A stretch of 64,000 nucleotides of DNA from Comamonas badia DSM 17552 (GTDB taxonomy: Bacteria; Pseudomonadota; Gammaproteobacteria; Burkholderiales; Burkholderiaceae_C). A model generated the notes under the pieces. That model had not been told where the DNA came from. It saw only the letters and a list, made by a program, of their open reading frames with translations, and searched no databases. The stretch spans positions 410,157 to 474,156 of the forward strand of contig NZ_AXVM01000003.1 of the NCBI RefSeq assembly GCF_000484635.1, in the 5' to 3' direction. Below are positions 45,254-53,353 of the stretch, piece after piece. The first letter of the stretch is position 1. Each line of letters begins with the position of its first letter. The translations under genes and the position numbers were made by a program.

Positions 45254-45768
45254 ACCATTCCCTGCTGCTGCTGACCGTGGCCTATGCGCTGCTGGCCTTT
45301 CTGCTGCTTTTCCTGTGCGTCTGGACGCGCTGGCATGTGGCCGTGAAGATCGGGCTGGTGGCACTGGTCACGGTGGCGTATTTCGTCGCCTACGAAGGTT
45401 GGCAGGAGAGCCAGGGCTGGCCGGCGCAGGTGCAGCTGCCGCAGCGCTTCGTGCTGCTGGCGGTGGTGACGGAAGAGCCCAGCAGCGAACTGGGCCACAA
45501 GGGCAACATCTACCTCTGGGTGAATGCGCTGGAAGACAACAAGCCCGCCGCCCAGCCGCGCGCCTATCGCCTGCCCTACGAAAAAGACCTGCACAGCCTG
45601 TTCAACGATGCGATGAAGAAGAGCCGCCAGGGCATCTCGCAGATGGGCACGCTGGAGCCGCCCAGCGGCCCCAGGGGCAAGGGTTTTTCGTGGCTGCAGC
45701 CGGGACCTGGCGAGAAGCCCAGGATCAAGATCAGCGACCTGCCGCGCCCGCAACTGCCGGAGAAATGA
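45250..45768 (+). CDS. Two-helix membrane protein of the ExbB/D-like operon
   Basis: 172 residues; not recognised. Two N-terminal helices (about 5-24 and 30-49: LLLLTVAYALLAFLLLFLCV and WHVAVKIGLVALVTVAYFVA) are followed by a soluble domain containing RFVLLAVVTEEPSS, GNIYLWVNALEDN, RAYRLPYEKDLHSLFNDAMKK and a Pro-rich end (PPSGPRGKGFSWLQPGPGEKP). The start overlaps the ExbD-like stop (ATGA) and the stop is one base before the lipoprotein start, so the four genes are a tight unit. It probably belongs to the same complex. Confidence 0.75.
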   Translation: MNHSLLLLTVAYALLAFLLLFLCVWTRWHVAVKIGLVALVTVAYFVAYEGWQESQGWPAQVQLPQRFVLLAVVTEEPSSELGHKGNIYLWVNALEDNKPAAQPRAYRLPYEKDLHSLFNDAMKKSRQGISQMGTLEPPSGPRGKGFSWLQPGPGEKPRIKISDLPRPQLPEK

Positions 45769-45769
45769 C

Positions 45770-46477
45770 ATGCGGCCACTGCTTGTTTGCGCCACCGCGC
45801 TGCTGGGCGCCACGGCATTGACGGCCTGCAAGGCGCCGCCGGATGACCAGAGCTACTTTCCGCTGCATGTCGGCGCGCGCTGGACCTATGCGCTGCGGAC
45901 CGACATGGCCAAGCCGCCGGTCGATGCCACGCTGGTGCTCTCGGTCGAGCGCAAGGAAACGCTGGACGGCGAAGCGGTGACGGTGCGCCGCAGCGCCTCG
46001 GGCGTCGAGTACTACATCCGCGAGGATGGGCGCGGCATGGTTCGCGTCGCCACGCGCACCGATCTGGAGGAGCAGCCGCAGATGGACGAGGCACCGATCC
46101 GCATCCTGCCCGCCCGGTTGGACGTGGGCGCGCAGTGGAGTGGCACGGCAGCCCCGGTGCTGCTGCAGCGCGAGCTGGAATTTCCGCACGAGCTCAAGTA
46201 CGAATACCGCGCCAGCATGACCTACCGCATCGCCGCCATCGATGACACGCTGGAAGTTCCCGCCGGGCGTCTGGGCCCGTGCGTGCGCGTGGAAGGCAGC
46301 GGCATGTTCAAAATCTACAAGGATGGCCTCGTGGGGGTTGCGGATCAGACCATCGACTCCACCGAGTGGTACTGCAAGGGCGTGGGCCTGGCCCGCTTTG
46401 ACCGGGACGAACCCGCCGATTCGCGCATGCTCAAGGGCGGCAAGGTCAGCTACGTGCTGACGGATTACGAGCCCTGA
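45770..46477 (+). CDS. Lipoprotein of the ExbB/D-like operon
   Basis: 235 residues. The signal sequence MRPLLVCATALLGATALTAC ends in a lipobox (LTAC, Cys20). The mature domain begins with SYFPLHVGARWTYAL, a start often seen in beta-rich proteins of the periplasm that have repeated G-x-W-Y strands, and has RVEGSGMFKIY and IDSTEWYCKGVGLARFD. A membrane-facing sensor or structural partner of the channel proteins is a reasonable guess. Its last 13 bases overlap the convergent exporter gene. Confidence 0.78.
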   Translation: MRPLLVCATALLGATALTACKAPPDDQSYFPLHVGARWTYALRTDMAKPPVDATLVLSVERKETLDGEAVTVRRSASGVEYYIREDGRGMVRVATRTDLEEQPQMDEAPIRILPARLDVGAQWSGTAAPVLLQRELEFPHELKYEYRASMTYRIAAIDDTLEVPAGRLGPCVRVEGSGMFKIYKDGLVGVADQTIDSTEWYCKGVGLARFDRDEPADSRMLKGGKVSYVLTDYEP

Positions 46478-47364
46478 GGCTTGCCTGGCGCGCCCGCCGG
46501 CCAGAGTACCGAGGCAATCGCCATCAGGATCAGCACCATCGCGGTGAAGTCCTGCCAGTGCAGCTGCTCTCCCAGTGCCCAGCTGCCGGCGAACACGCCA
46601 ATCACCGGAATCATCATCACGCTCAGCGTGCTGGCGATCGGCGGCAGCGTGCGCGCGAGGAAGAACCAGGCGGCCTGCGCAAAACCCAGGGCCAGCACCG
46701 CGTTGTAGGCCATGGCCAGCGTGGTGGCCATGCCGGGCAGGTGCCACTGGCGGTGCTCCAGCCACCAGGCGAGCGGCGTGATGGCGATCAGGCCCGCCAG
46801 CGTCATCCAGAAGGTGAGCGCCAGCAGTGGCACGGGCAGCGTGGAGCGGCGCAGCAGCTGCGTGCCCAGCGCCCATGAAAACGCGGCGCCCAGCATCAGC
46901 GCCACGCCACTGGCGCTGCCCGAGAGGCGCGCCATTTCATTCCACAGCAGCAGGGTGACCCCCGCCGCGGCCGCGGCCACGCCCAGCCAGCCGCGCCCGC
47001 TCAGCCGATCACGAAAGGCCAACTGCCCGATGACGGCCGAGAAGATCGGCATGGTGTAGCAGAGGATGGCGGCGCGGCCGCTGGAGAGCAGCGGAATCGC
47101 CAGGATCATCAGCGCGTTCCAGAGCGCCATGTTGAACAGCGCCAGCAACGCCATGCGGCGCCAGTAGCGCCGCTCGATCACGAAACTGGAGCCTTGCTGC
47201 ACCAGCACCAGGGCGTAAACCGGCAGGCTCAGCCACAGGGAGGCGACGCGGAAGGTGAGCGGTGGAAAGCCGGTGACGCCGATCTTGAGCACCGGCCAGT
47301 TCAGGCCCCAGACCGTGGTGAGCAGTGCCAGCACGATGAGGTGGCGGCGGGAGAAGGCGGGCAT
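46465..47364 (-). CDS. EamA-type drug/metabolite exporter
   Basis: 299 residues, ten helices in two EamA repeats ([48 protein letters not shown]). The C-terminal [29 protein letters not shown] is typical. It is an inner-membrane exporter with unknown substrate, divergent from pyrF with a 53-base spacer. Its 3' end overlaps the lipoprotein gene on the other strand by 13 bases, so the two transcripts are complementary there. Confidence 0.9.
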   Translation of the reverse strand: MPAFSRRHLIVLALLTTVWGLNWPVLKIGVTGFPPLTFRVASLWLSLPVYALVLVQQGSSFVIERRYWRRMALLALFNMALWNALMILAIPLLSSGRAAILCYTMPIFSAVIGQLAFRDRLSGRGWLGVAAAAAGVTLLLWNEMARLSGSASGVALMLGAAFSWALGTQLLRRSTLPVPLLALTFWMTLAGLIAITPLAWWLEHRQWHLPGMATTLAMAYNAVLALGFAQAAWFFLARTLPPIASTLSVMMIPVIGVFAGSWALGEQLHWQDFTAMVLILMAIASVLWPAGAPGKPQGS

Positions 47365-47417
47365 GGGGCGCGATTGTGCCTGCTGCTTTGGGGGTGTTGA
47401 CTCCTACAATCGCGCCC

Positions 47418-48248
47418 ATGGACTTCCTGGACATGCTGCGCGCGGCCGCGCGGCGCAATGATTCGATGCTCTGCGTGGGGCTGGACCCGGATGTGGGCCG
47501 CTTTCCCGATGCGCTGCGCGGCGACGGCCAGAAGATCTACGACTTCTGCGCCGCCATCGTCGATGCCACGGCCGATCTGGTCTGCGCCTTCAAGCCGCAG
47601 ATCGCTTACTTTGCCGCGCAGCGCGCCGAAGACCAGCTCGAACGCCTGATGCAGCACCTGCGCTGCAACGCGCCGCATGTGCCGGTGATCCTGGATGCCA
47701 AGCGCGGCGACATCGGCTCCACCGCCGAGCAGTACGCGCGTGAGGCCTTCGAGCGCTATGGGGCGGACGCGGTCACGCTCTCGCCCTTCATGGGGCGCGA
47801 TTCGATAGCGCCTTATCTGCGCTATCCCGGCAAGGGCGCGTTTCTGCTGTGCCGCACCTCCAACCCCGGCGGCGGCGATCTGCAGGCCCAGCGCCTGGCG
47901 GATGTGCCGGGCCAGCCCTTGCTCTACGAGCACCTGGCGCAGCTCGCGCAGGGGCCATGGAACACCCATGGGCAGCTTGGGCTGGTGGTGGGCGCCACCT
48001 ATCCGGCGGAAATCGAGCGCGTGCGCACGCTGGCACCCACGCTGCCGCTGCTGATTCCGGGCGTGGGCGCGCAAGGCGGCGATGCGCTGGCCACGGTGCG
48101 CGCGGGCTGGCGCCCTCATGGTCCGATCGTGGTGAATTCCTCGCGTGCCATCCTCTACGCCTCGGGCGGTGCGGATTTTGCGCCGGCGGCACGCGCCGCG
48201 GCGCAGGCCACGCGCGCGCAGCTCAACGCGGCCAAGCCCATTACCTGA
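47418..48248 (+). CDS. pyrF: Orotidine-5'-phosphate decarboxylase, type 2
   Basis: Last step of UMP synthesis. 276 residues from the ATG at 47418 ([15 protein letters not shown]). [13 protein letters not shown] near the start, the catalytic DAKRGDIG at residues 93-100, [28 protein letters not shown] and [11 protein letters not shown] are those of the long (type 2) PyrF group found in betaproteobacteria. The stop overlaps the convergent dehydrogenase gene by eight bases. Confidence 0.97.
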   Translation: MDFLDMLRAAARRNDSMLCVGLDPDVGRFPDALRGDGQKIYDFCAAIVDATADLVCAFKPQIAYFAAQRAEDQLERLMQHLRCNAPHVPVILDAKRGDIGSTAEQYAREAFERYGADAVTLSPFMGRDSIAPYLRYPGKGAFLLCRTSNPGGGDLQAQRLADVPGQPLLYEHLAQLAQGPWNTHGQLGLVVGATYPAEIERVRTLAPTLPLLIPGVGAQGGDALATVRAGWRPHGPIVVNSSRAILYASGGADFAPAARAAAQATRAQLNAAKPIT

Positions 48249-49380
48249 GCCGCGCAGGCCCCATGCGCGCCGCCATGGCCGGTGTGATGCCTTCGGCCTG
48301 CAGCTGGCTGTCCAGCGGCTCGCCCAGCAGCAGGTTGCGCGCCAGCAGCGCATAGCCTGCGGCCGACTGGATGCCGTAGCCGCCCTGCGCCGCCAGCCAG
48401 AAGAAGCCTTCCATTTCGCCGTCCCAGCCGATGACGAACTCGCCATCGGCCACGAAGGAGCGCAGCCCGGCCCAGGCGTGCGAGGGGCGGCGGATGCTGA
48501 GCGTGGTCACGGCTTCGATGTTCGCGATGCCGATGGCGACATCCAGCTCTTCGGCCACCACGTCATGCGGCGTGGTCGGGTCGGCATTGGCGGGCGAGCC
48601 GAGGAACTGCCCTGCATCGGGCTTGAAATACCAGTGGTCGGCCACGCCGATCGCCGCCGGCCAGGTCTGCGCATCCACGCCTTGCGGCATGGGGAAGGTG
48701 AAGGCGGTGCGGCGCTTGGGCACCAGGCCCACGGGCCGGACGCCGGCAGCGCCCGCCAGCACATCGGCCCAGGCACCCGCGGCATTCACCACGGTGCGCG
48801 CGGCAACGGCACCGCCATCGGCCAACCGCAGCGTCCAGTGCCCGTCGGCGCGGGTGAGCTGCGTCACTTCGGCGCGCGTGCGCAGGCTGGCGCCCTGGCG
48901 GCGCAACCCGCGCAGATAGCCCTGGTGCAGCGCATGCACGTCCATGTCCATCGCGCCCGGGTCCAGCAGCCCGCGCGCCGCCACCTCGGGGCGCAGGCAA
49001 GGCAGCAGGCGCAGCAGCGCGTCGTGGCCGAGCGGCGCGAGATCGGGCGAATGCGGCGCCAGTTCCGCCTGCAGCGCGGCCAGCGCATCGAGCTGTCCCC
49101 GTGCCGCCACATAGGCCACGCCGCGCGGCGCGAGGACGGGCGTATCCGCAAAGCCTGCCGGAGGCGCCCTGTAGAAAGCGCGGCTGGCGCGGGTGAGTGC
49201 GCGGATCGCCTCGGTGCCATAGGTTTCGATGAACAGCGCCGCCGAGCGGCCGGTGCTGTGGTAGCCAGGCTGCTCCTCGCGCTCCAGCAGCAGCACGCTG
49301 GCGCCGCTGCCCGCCAGCTGCCAGCCCAGCGATGCGCCCGCCATGCCGGCGCCGACGATGACAAAGTCCCAAGTCTGCAT
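48241..49380 (-). CDS. FAD-dependent D-amino-acid dehydrogenase, D-arginine dehydrogenase (DauA)-like
   Basis: 379 residues of the DAO fold. N-terminal FAD motif [17 protein letters not shown] and [17 protein letters not shown]. Further segments closely follow Pseudomonas D-arginine dehydrogenase as I remember it: [91 protein letters not shown] and [13 protein letters not shown]. It would oxidise D-amino acids, passing electrons to the respiratory chain. The partner L-arginine dehydrogenase DauB is not seen nearby. Its promoter lies in a repeat shared with the divergent DUF924 gene. Confidence 0.88.
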   Translation of the reverse strand: MQTWDFVIVGAGMAGASLGWQLAGSGASVLLLEREEQPGYHSTGRSAALFIETYGTEAIRALTRASRAFYRAPPAGFADTPVLAPRGVAYVAARGQLDALAALQAELAPHSPDLAPLGHDALLRLLPCLRPEVAARGLLDPGAMDMDVHALHQGYLRGLRRQGASLRTRAEVTQLTRADGHWTLRLADGGAVAARTVVNAAGAWADVLAGAAGVRPVGLVPKRRTAFTFPMPQGVDAQTWPAAIGVADHWYFKPDAGQFLGSPANADPTTPHDVVAEELDVAIGIANIEAVTTLSIRRPSHAWAGLRSFVADGEFVIGWDGEMEGFFWLAAQGGYGIQSAAGYALLARNLLLGEPLDSQLQAEGITPAMAARMGPARLR

Positions 49381-49390
49381 GGTGAATTCC

Positions 49391-49453
49391 TGAATTGATA
49401 GCTATTGACGGTTGATGGATAAGCGCCGGAGACTTGTTTGAATGGTATTTTGC
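49391..49453 (+). repeat. Dispersed GATAGCT-type repeat (copy A4)
   Basis: TGAATTGATAGCTATTGACG, then TGGATAAGCGCCGGAGACT and TTGTTTGAATGGTATTTTGC. It occupies most of the 95-base divergent spacer between the dauA-like gene and the DUF924 gene, so the promoters of both must be within or beside it. Confidence 0.7.
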
Positions 49454-49475
49454 TTTCGGCGGGATACTCTCGGGC

Positions 49476-50030
49476 ATGAACGATACGACGAACACCCCCG
49501 CCCGCGTGCTGGCCTTCTGGTTTGAAGAAAGCAGCGCCCAGCAATGGTTTGCCAAGGACGACGCCTTCGATGCCGCGATCCGCACGCGCTTCACCGCCCT
49601 GCACGCCCAGGCCGCGCGCGGCGAGCTCTGGCGCTGGCGCGTGGATGCGCCGGGGCGGCTGGCCGAGATCATCGTGCTCGACCAGTTCTCGCGCAACCTG
49701 CACCGCGGCAGCGGCGCGGCGTTCGCGCAGGACGCCGTGGCACTGGTGCTGGCGCAGGAGCTGGTGGCGCAGGCGCTGGACATGCACCTGCCCGTGGCGC
49801 AGCGCGCGTTTGCCTACCTGCCCTACATGCACAGCGAATCGCTGGCGGTGCAGCACGAATCAATCCGCCTGTACGAGGCGCTGGCGCAGCCCGGCAACCT
49901 CGATTTCGCCTACCAGCACCGCGACATCGTCGCGCGCTTTGGCCGCTACCCGCACCGCAACGCGGCGCTGGGGCGCGAGAGCACGGCCGAGGAGATCGCG
50001 TTTTTGAAGCAGCCGGGCAGTTCGTTCTGA
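49476..50030 (+). CDS. DUF924 (TPR-like) family protein
   Basis: 184 residues from the ATG at 49476. The DUF924 pattern is complete: ARVLAFWFEESSAQQWFAKDDAFD, WRWRVDAPGRLAEIIVLDQFSRNLHRGSGAAFAQD, FAYLPYMHSESLAVQHESIRLYE and RFGRYPHRNAALGRESTAEE. The family has an alpha-helical TPR-like fold and no established function. It is followed by a repeat (copy C1) and the convergent mnmA gene. Confidence 0.9.
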   Translation: MNDTTNTPARVLAFWFEESSAQQWFAKDDAFDAAIRTRFTALHAQAARGELWRWRVDAPGRLAEIIVLDQFSRNLHRGSGAAFAQDAVALVLAQELVAQALDMHLPVAQRAFAYLPYMHSESLAVQHESIRLYEALAQPGNLDFAYQHRDIVARFGRYPHRNAALGRESTAEEIAFLKQPGSSF

Positions 50031-50053
50031 GTGATTTTTCGCCCAACGCCTTG

Positions 50054-50120
50054 AGGTTCAGCGTTCGGCGTTGAGCGTTCAGCGTGACATACCGAGGACG
50101 CTCAACGTTCAACGTTCAAC
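50054..50120. repeat. GCGTTGAGCGTT-type repeat, copy C1, at the mnmA 3' end
   Basis: AGGTTCAGCGTTCGGCGTTG, then AGCGTTCAGCG, then after about 15 bases ACGCTCAACGTTCAACG TTCAACG. CGTTGAGCGT (50069-50078) pairs with ACGCTCAACG (50098-50107), a ten-base stem between the convergent DUF924 and mnmA genes. The right arm encodes the MnmA tail (ALNVER, stop). It can act as a bidirectional transcription stop. An inverted partner lies at 52817-52860. Confidence 0.75.
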
Positions 50121-51223
50121 GCCTTTTCGATGATGCCGCCGCCCAGGCAGACCTCGCCGTCGTAGAGCACGGCGGACTGGCCGGGCGTCACCGCCCATTG
50201 GGCCTCTTCGAAGGAAAGCGCAAAGCCGCTGCCCTGCACGTCCGCCAGCGTGCAGGCCGCATCCTGCTGGCGGTAGCGCGTCTTGGCGCTGTAGGCGCCG
50301 GGTGCGGGTGCCTGCCCGGCCACCCAGCTCGCGTCCAGCGCCGTGAGCGCGTGCGACAGCAACCATGGATGGTCGTGCCCCTGCACCACGCGCAGCGTGT
50401 GCGTGGCCGGCTCCTTGCGCGCGACGAACCAGGGCGCATGATCGCCCCCGCCGCGCGGCGCGCCCTTCTCTTTCACGCCGCCTATGCCCAGGCCCTGGCG
50501 CTGGCCCAGCGTGTAGAACGACAGGCCCATGTGGCGCCCCAGCTTTCGGTCCCGGTCGTCGAGGATGGGGCCGGGGTCCTTGGCGATGTAGCGGTTCAGG
50601 AAATCGCGAAACGGCCGCTCGCCGATGAAACAGATGCCGGTCGAATCCTTTTTTTTCGCGTTCGGCAGCTTCAGTTCTGCCGCGATGCGCCGCACCTCGC
50701 TCTTGTGCAGCGCACCCACGGGGAACAGGGTCTTGGCCAGCTGCGCCTGTGTGAGGCGGTGCAGAAAGTAACTCTGGTCCTTGCCGGGGTCGATGCCCTT
50801 GCGCAGCTCGTGCAGGCCGGTGGCCTCGTTCAGACGCACGCGGGCGTAGTGGCCGGTGGCGATCTTCTCGGCGCCCAGGCGCATCGCGTGGTCCAGGAAG
50901 GCCTTGAACTTGATCTCGGCGTTGCACAGCACATCGGGGTTGGGCGTGCGCCCGGCCTGGTATTCGCGCAGGAATTCGGCGAATACGCGGTCCTTGTACT
51001 CGGCGGCGAAGTTCACATGCTCGATTTCCATGCCGAGCAGGTCGGCGACGCTGGCGGCATCGATGAAATCCTGGCGGCTGGAGCAGTATTCGCTGTCGTC
51101 GTCATCCTCCCAGTTCTTCATGAAAATGGCGACGACTTCATGGCCTTGTGCTTTCAGCAGATGGGCGGTGACGGCGGAATCGACCCCGCCCGAGAGGCCC
51201 ACCACGACGCGGTACTTGTGCAT
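50102..51223 (-). CDS. mnmA: tRNA-specific 2-thiouridylase MnmA
   Basis: Adds sulfur at C2 of wobble uridine in Lys/Glu/Gln tRNAs. 373 residues. The PP-loop GLSGGVDS is at residues 9-16; the first catalytic Cys lies in [12 protein letters not shown] and the second in [19 protein letters not shown]-type and [11 protein letters not shown] motifs are present. The last residues ALNVER after GGGIIEK are encoded by repeat C1 and look like an appended tail rather than the family ending. It is convergent with the DUF924 gene and divergent from the M20 peptidase. Confidence 0.97.
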   Translation of the reverse strand: MHKYRVVVGLSGGVDSAVTAHLLKAQGHEVVAIFMKNWEDDDDSEYCSSRQDFIDAASVADLLGMEIEHVNFAAEYKDRVFAEFLREYQAGRTPNPDVLCNAEIKFKAFLDHAMRLGAEKIATGHYARVRLNEATGLHELRKGIDPGKDQSYFLHRLTQAQLAKTLFPVGALHKSEVRRIAAELKLPNAKKKDSTGICFIGERPFRDFLNRYIAKDPGPILDDRDRKLGRHMGLSFYTLGQRQGLGIGGVKEKGAPRGGGDHAPWFVARKEPATHTLRVVQGHDHPWLLSHALTALDASWVAGQAPAPGAYSAKTRYRQQDAACTLADVQGSGFALSFEEAQWAVTPGQSAVLYDGEVCLGGGIIEKALNVER

Positions 51224-51309
51224 GCGGTGAATTATCCCAAGACGGTCGCGAGGGCGTCAGGCGTAGGCGACAGGCCTGCCCGAGAATCGGCGCAACAAGG
51301 AGACCGCCC

Positions 51310-52800
51310 ATGCTCAAGAGAGCCTTTCAGACCATCGTCGCCGCGCTGCTGGTGCTGGTTGCCGCCGTGGCCATCAACACCTTCCTCAAGGGCTCGCGCC
51401 AGCTGCAGGTGGCGCCGCTCGCGCCACTTGCCATCGACGAGGCCGCGGCGGCCGAACGGCTGGCGCAGGCGGTGCGGCTCAAGACGGTGTCGTCCGCCAC
51501 CGACGCGAGCCTGAACGAAGACCAGTTCCTCGCGCTGCATGCGCTGCTGCAAAAGCAGTTCCCCAAGGTGCATGCCACGCTCAAGCGCGAGGTGGTGAAC
51601 GGACTTTCGCTGCTCTACGCCTGGGAAGGCAAGGACCCCGAGGCGCCCGCCATTTTGCTGGCCGCACACCAGGACGTGGTGCCGATCGCGCCCGGCACCG
51701 AGGCGAATTGGCAGGAGCCGCCGTTTGCCGGCATCGTCAAGGACGGCTATATCTGGGGCCGTGGCTCGTGGGACGACAAGGGCAATCTGCTCTCGCAACT
51801 TGAGGCCATGGAGATGCTGGTCGCCAGCGGCTGGCAGCCGCCGCGCACCGTGTACCTCGCCTATGGTGCCGATGAGGAAGTCGGCGGCCACCGCGGCGCG
51901 GCCCAGCTTGCCGAACTGCTCAAGAGCCGGGGCGTGACGCTGGACTTCGTGATCGACGAGGGCCTGCTGGTGCTCGATGGCGTGCTGCCGGGGCTCAAAG
52001 TCCCGGCGGGCGTGATCGGCATTGCCGAGAAGGGCTATATGTCCGTGGTCTTGAAGGCGACGGCCACGCCGGGGCACTCGTCGATGCCGCCCAGGCCGGG
52101 CACAAGCGCCATCGGCGGGATGTCGGCCGCTCTCAATGCGCTGGAAACCCACCAGATGCCCGCGGGCTTCACCGGTGTGGCCGGCGAGATGTTCGGCGTG
52201 CTGGCGCCCGAGATGGGCGGCTTTTCGCGCGTGGCGCTCTCCAACCTTTGGCTGTTCGGGCCGGTGGTGCGAAAGCAGCTGGAAAACGCCCCCAGCACCA
52301 ACGCCATGCTGCGCACCACCACGGCCCTCACCATCGTTCATGCCGGCAACAAGGACAACGTGCTGCCCGGCGAGGCCGATGCGACGGTGAACTTCCGCAT
52401 TCTGCCGGGCGATACGCGGGGCAGCGTGATGGCGCATGTGCACGCCGCTGTGGACAAGGTGGCGGACAAGGCGCACATGAAGATCGAACAGCTGCCCGGC
52501 TCCAAGGAGGCCTCCAAGGTGGCCACCACCAGCTCGCGCCAGTACCAGACCTTGAACCGCACCATCCGCGAGGTGTTTCCGGACGCCATCGTCGCCCCCG
52601 GCCTGATGGTGGCGGCCACCGATTCGGTGCATTACGAAAGCATGAGCGACCATGTCTTCAAGTTCTCGCCGGTGCGCGCCAACAGCGAGGATCTGAAGCG
52701 TTTTCACGGCACGAATGAGCGCCTGTCGGTCAAGGGCTACGCGGATGCGATCCGCTTTTATCACCGCCTGATCACGCAGTTGGAACAGGTTGAGCGGTGA
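51310..52800 (+). CDS. M20-family metallopeptidase (PM20D1/carboxypeptidase S-like), membrane-anchored
   Basis: 496 residues. An N-terminal helix (about 6-26) probably anchors it or serves as an uncleaved signal. Metal and catalytic residues: LLAAHQDVVPI (His, Asp), WGRGSWDDKGNLL (bridging Asp), AYGADEEVGGHRGAAQL (catalytic Glu, metal Glu), FVIDEGLLVLDG, and the dimerisation-domain His ATPGHSSMPPRP. The size and the WxxPPF...W-G-R-G-S/T-x-D-D pattern fit the PM20D1 group, which cleaves or forms N-acyl amino acids. The substrate is not known. The gene ends just before repeat C2. Confidence 0.92.
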   Translation: MLKRAFQTIVAALLVLVAAVAINTFLKGSRQLQVAPLAPLAIDEAAAAERLAQAVRLKTVSSATDASLNEDQFLALHALLQKQFPKVHATLKREVVNGLSLLYAWEGKDPEAPAILLAAHQDVVPIAPGTEANWQEPPFAGIVKDGYIWGRGSWDDKGNLLSQLEAMEMLVASGWQPPRTVYLAYGADEEVGGHRGAAQLAELLKSRGVTLDFVIDEGLLVLDGVLPGLKVPAGVIGIAEKGYMSVVLKATATPGHSSMPPRPGTSAIGGMSAALNALETHQMPAGFTGVAGEMFGVLAPEMGGFSRVALSNLWLFGPVVRKQLENAPSTNAMLRTTTALTIVHAGNKDNVLPGEADATVNFRILPGDTRGSVMAHVHAAVDKVADKAHMKIEQLPGSKEASKVATTSSRQYQTLNRTIREVFPDAIVAPGLMVAATDSVHYESMSDHVFKFSPVRANSEDLKRFHGTNERLSVKGYADAIRFYHRLITQLEQVER

Positions 52801-52816
52801 GCGTCTCTGGAATTTC

Positions 52817-52860
52817 ACGCTCAACGCCAAACGCTGAACCTCTTCATGAACGCTCAACGC
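52817..52860. repeat. GCGTTGAGCGTT-type repeat, copy C2, inverted relative to C1
   Basis: ACGCTCAACGCCAAACGCTG then AACCT (52817-52841) is the reverse complement of 50054-50078 with one mismatch in 25. A further GAACGCTCAACGCTC follows and encodes the Nudix tail. C1 and C2 are therefore inverted repeats flanking a 2.7-kb segment with mnmA and the M20 gene. Confidence 0.72.
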
Positions 52861-53335
52861 TCGGATCGACGTGCATGAGTGACAGCGGAAACCGCTGGCC
52901 CGCGAGGTAATCCTCCAGGCTTTTGAGCAGCAGCGGGCTGCGATGGCGTTCGCGGCAGGCGCGGATTTCCTGCGCCGTCATCCACACCGTGCGCACGATG
53001 CCGGTATCCAGCGGCCGCCAGGCATGGTGCGACAGCAGTTTTCCGCAGAAGGCAAAGCGCAGATAGGTGATGTCCTCGCCGGTGCGCGTCTTGGTGAAGC
53101 GGTTGAGATAGATGCCCACCAGCGCCTCGGGTGCGAAATCCCAGGCGGCTTCTTCCAGCACCTCGCGGGCGCAGCCCTGCGCCGGGGATTCGCCGGGCTC
53201 CAGGTGCCCGGCCGGGTTGTTGAGCTTGAGGCCGTCGCTGGTCTCTTCTTCCACCAGCAGAAAGCGGCCGTCCTGTTCCAGCACCGCCGCAACGGTGACA
53301 TGCGGCTTCCACCGATCGATCGCGCCCGACGGCAT
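52844..53335 (-). CDS. Nudix hydrolase
   Basis: 163 residues. The Nudix box G-x5-E-x7-R-E-x2-E-E is present as GHLEPGESPAQGCAREVLEE (about residues 43-62), so it is a metal-dependent hydrolase of a nucleoside diphosphate derivative; RWKPHVTVAAVLEQDGRFLLVEEET precedes it. The type resembles NudJ/thiamine-pyrophosphatase-like Nudix enzymes often found beside mnmA in proteobacteria; here mnmA is separated by the M20 gene. The final residues PSVERS come from repeat C2. Confidence 0.92.
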   Translation of the reverse strand: MPSGAIDRWKPHVTVAAVLEQDGRFLLVEEETSDGLKLNNPAGHLEPGESPAQGCAREVLEEAAWDFAPEALVGIYLNRFTKTRTGEDITYLRFAFCGKLLSHHAWRPLDTGIVRTVWMTAQEIRACRERHRSPLLLKSLEDYLAGQRFPLSLMHVDPSVERS

Positions 53336-53353
53336 GCGGTGTGCGTCCTTGCG

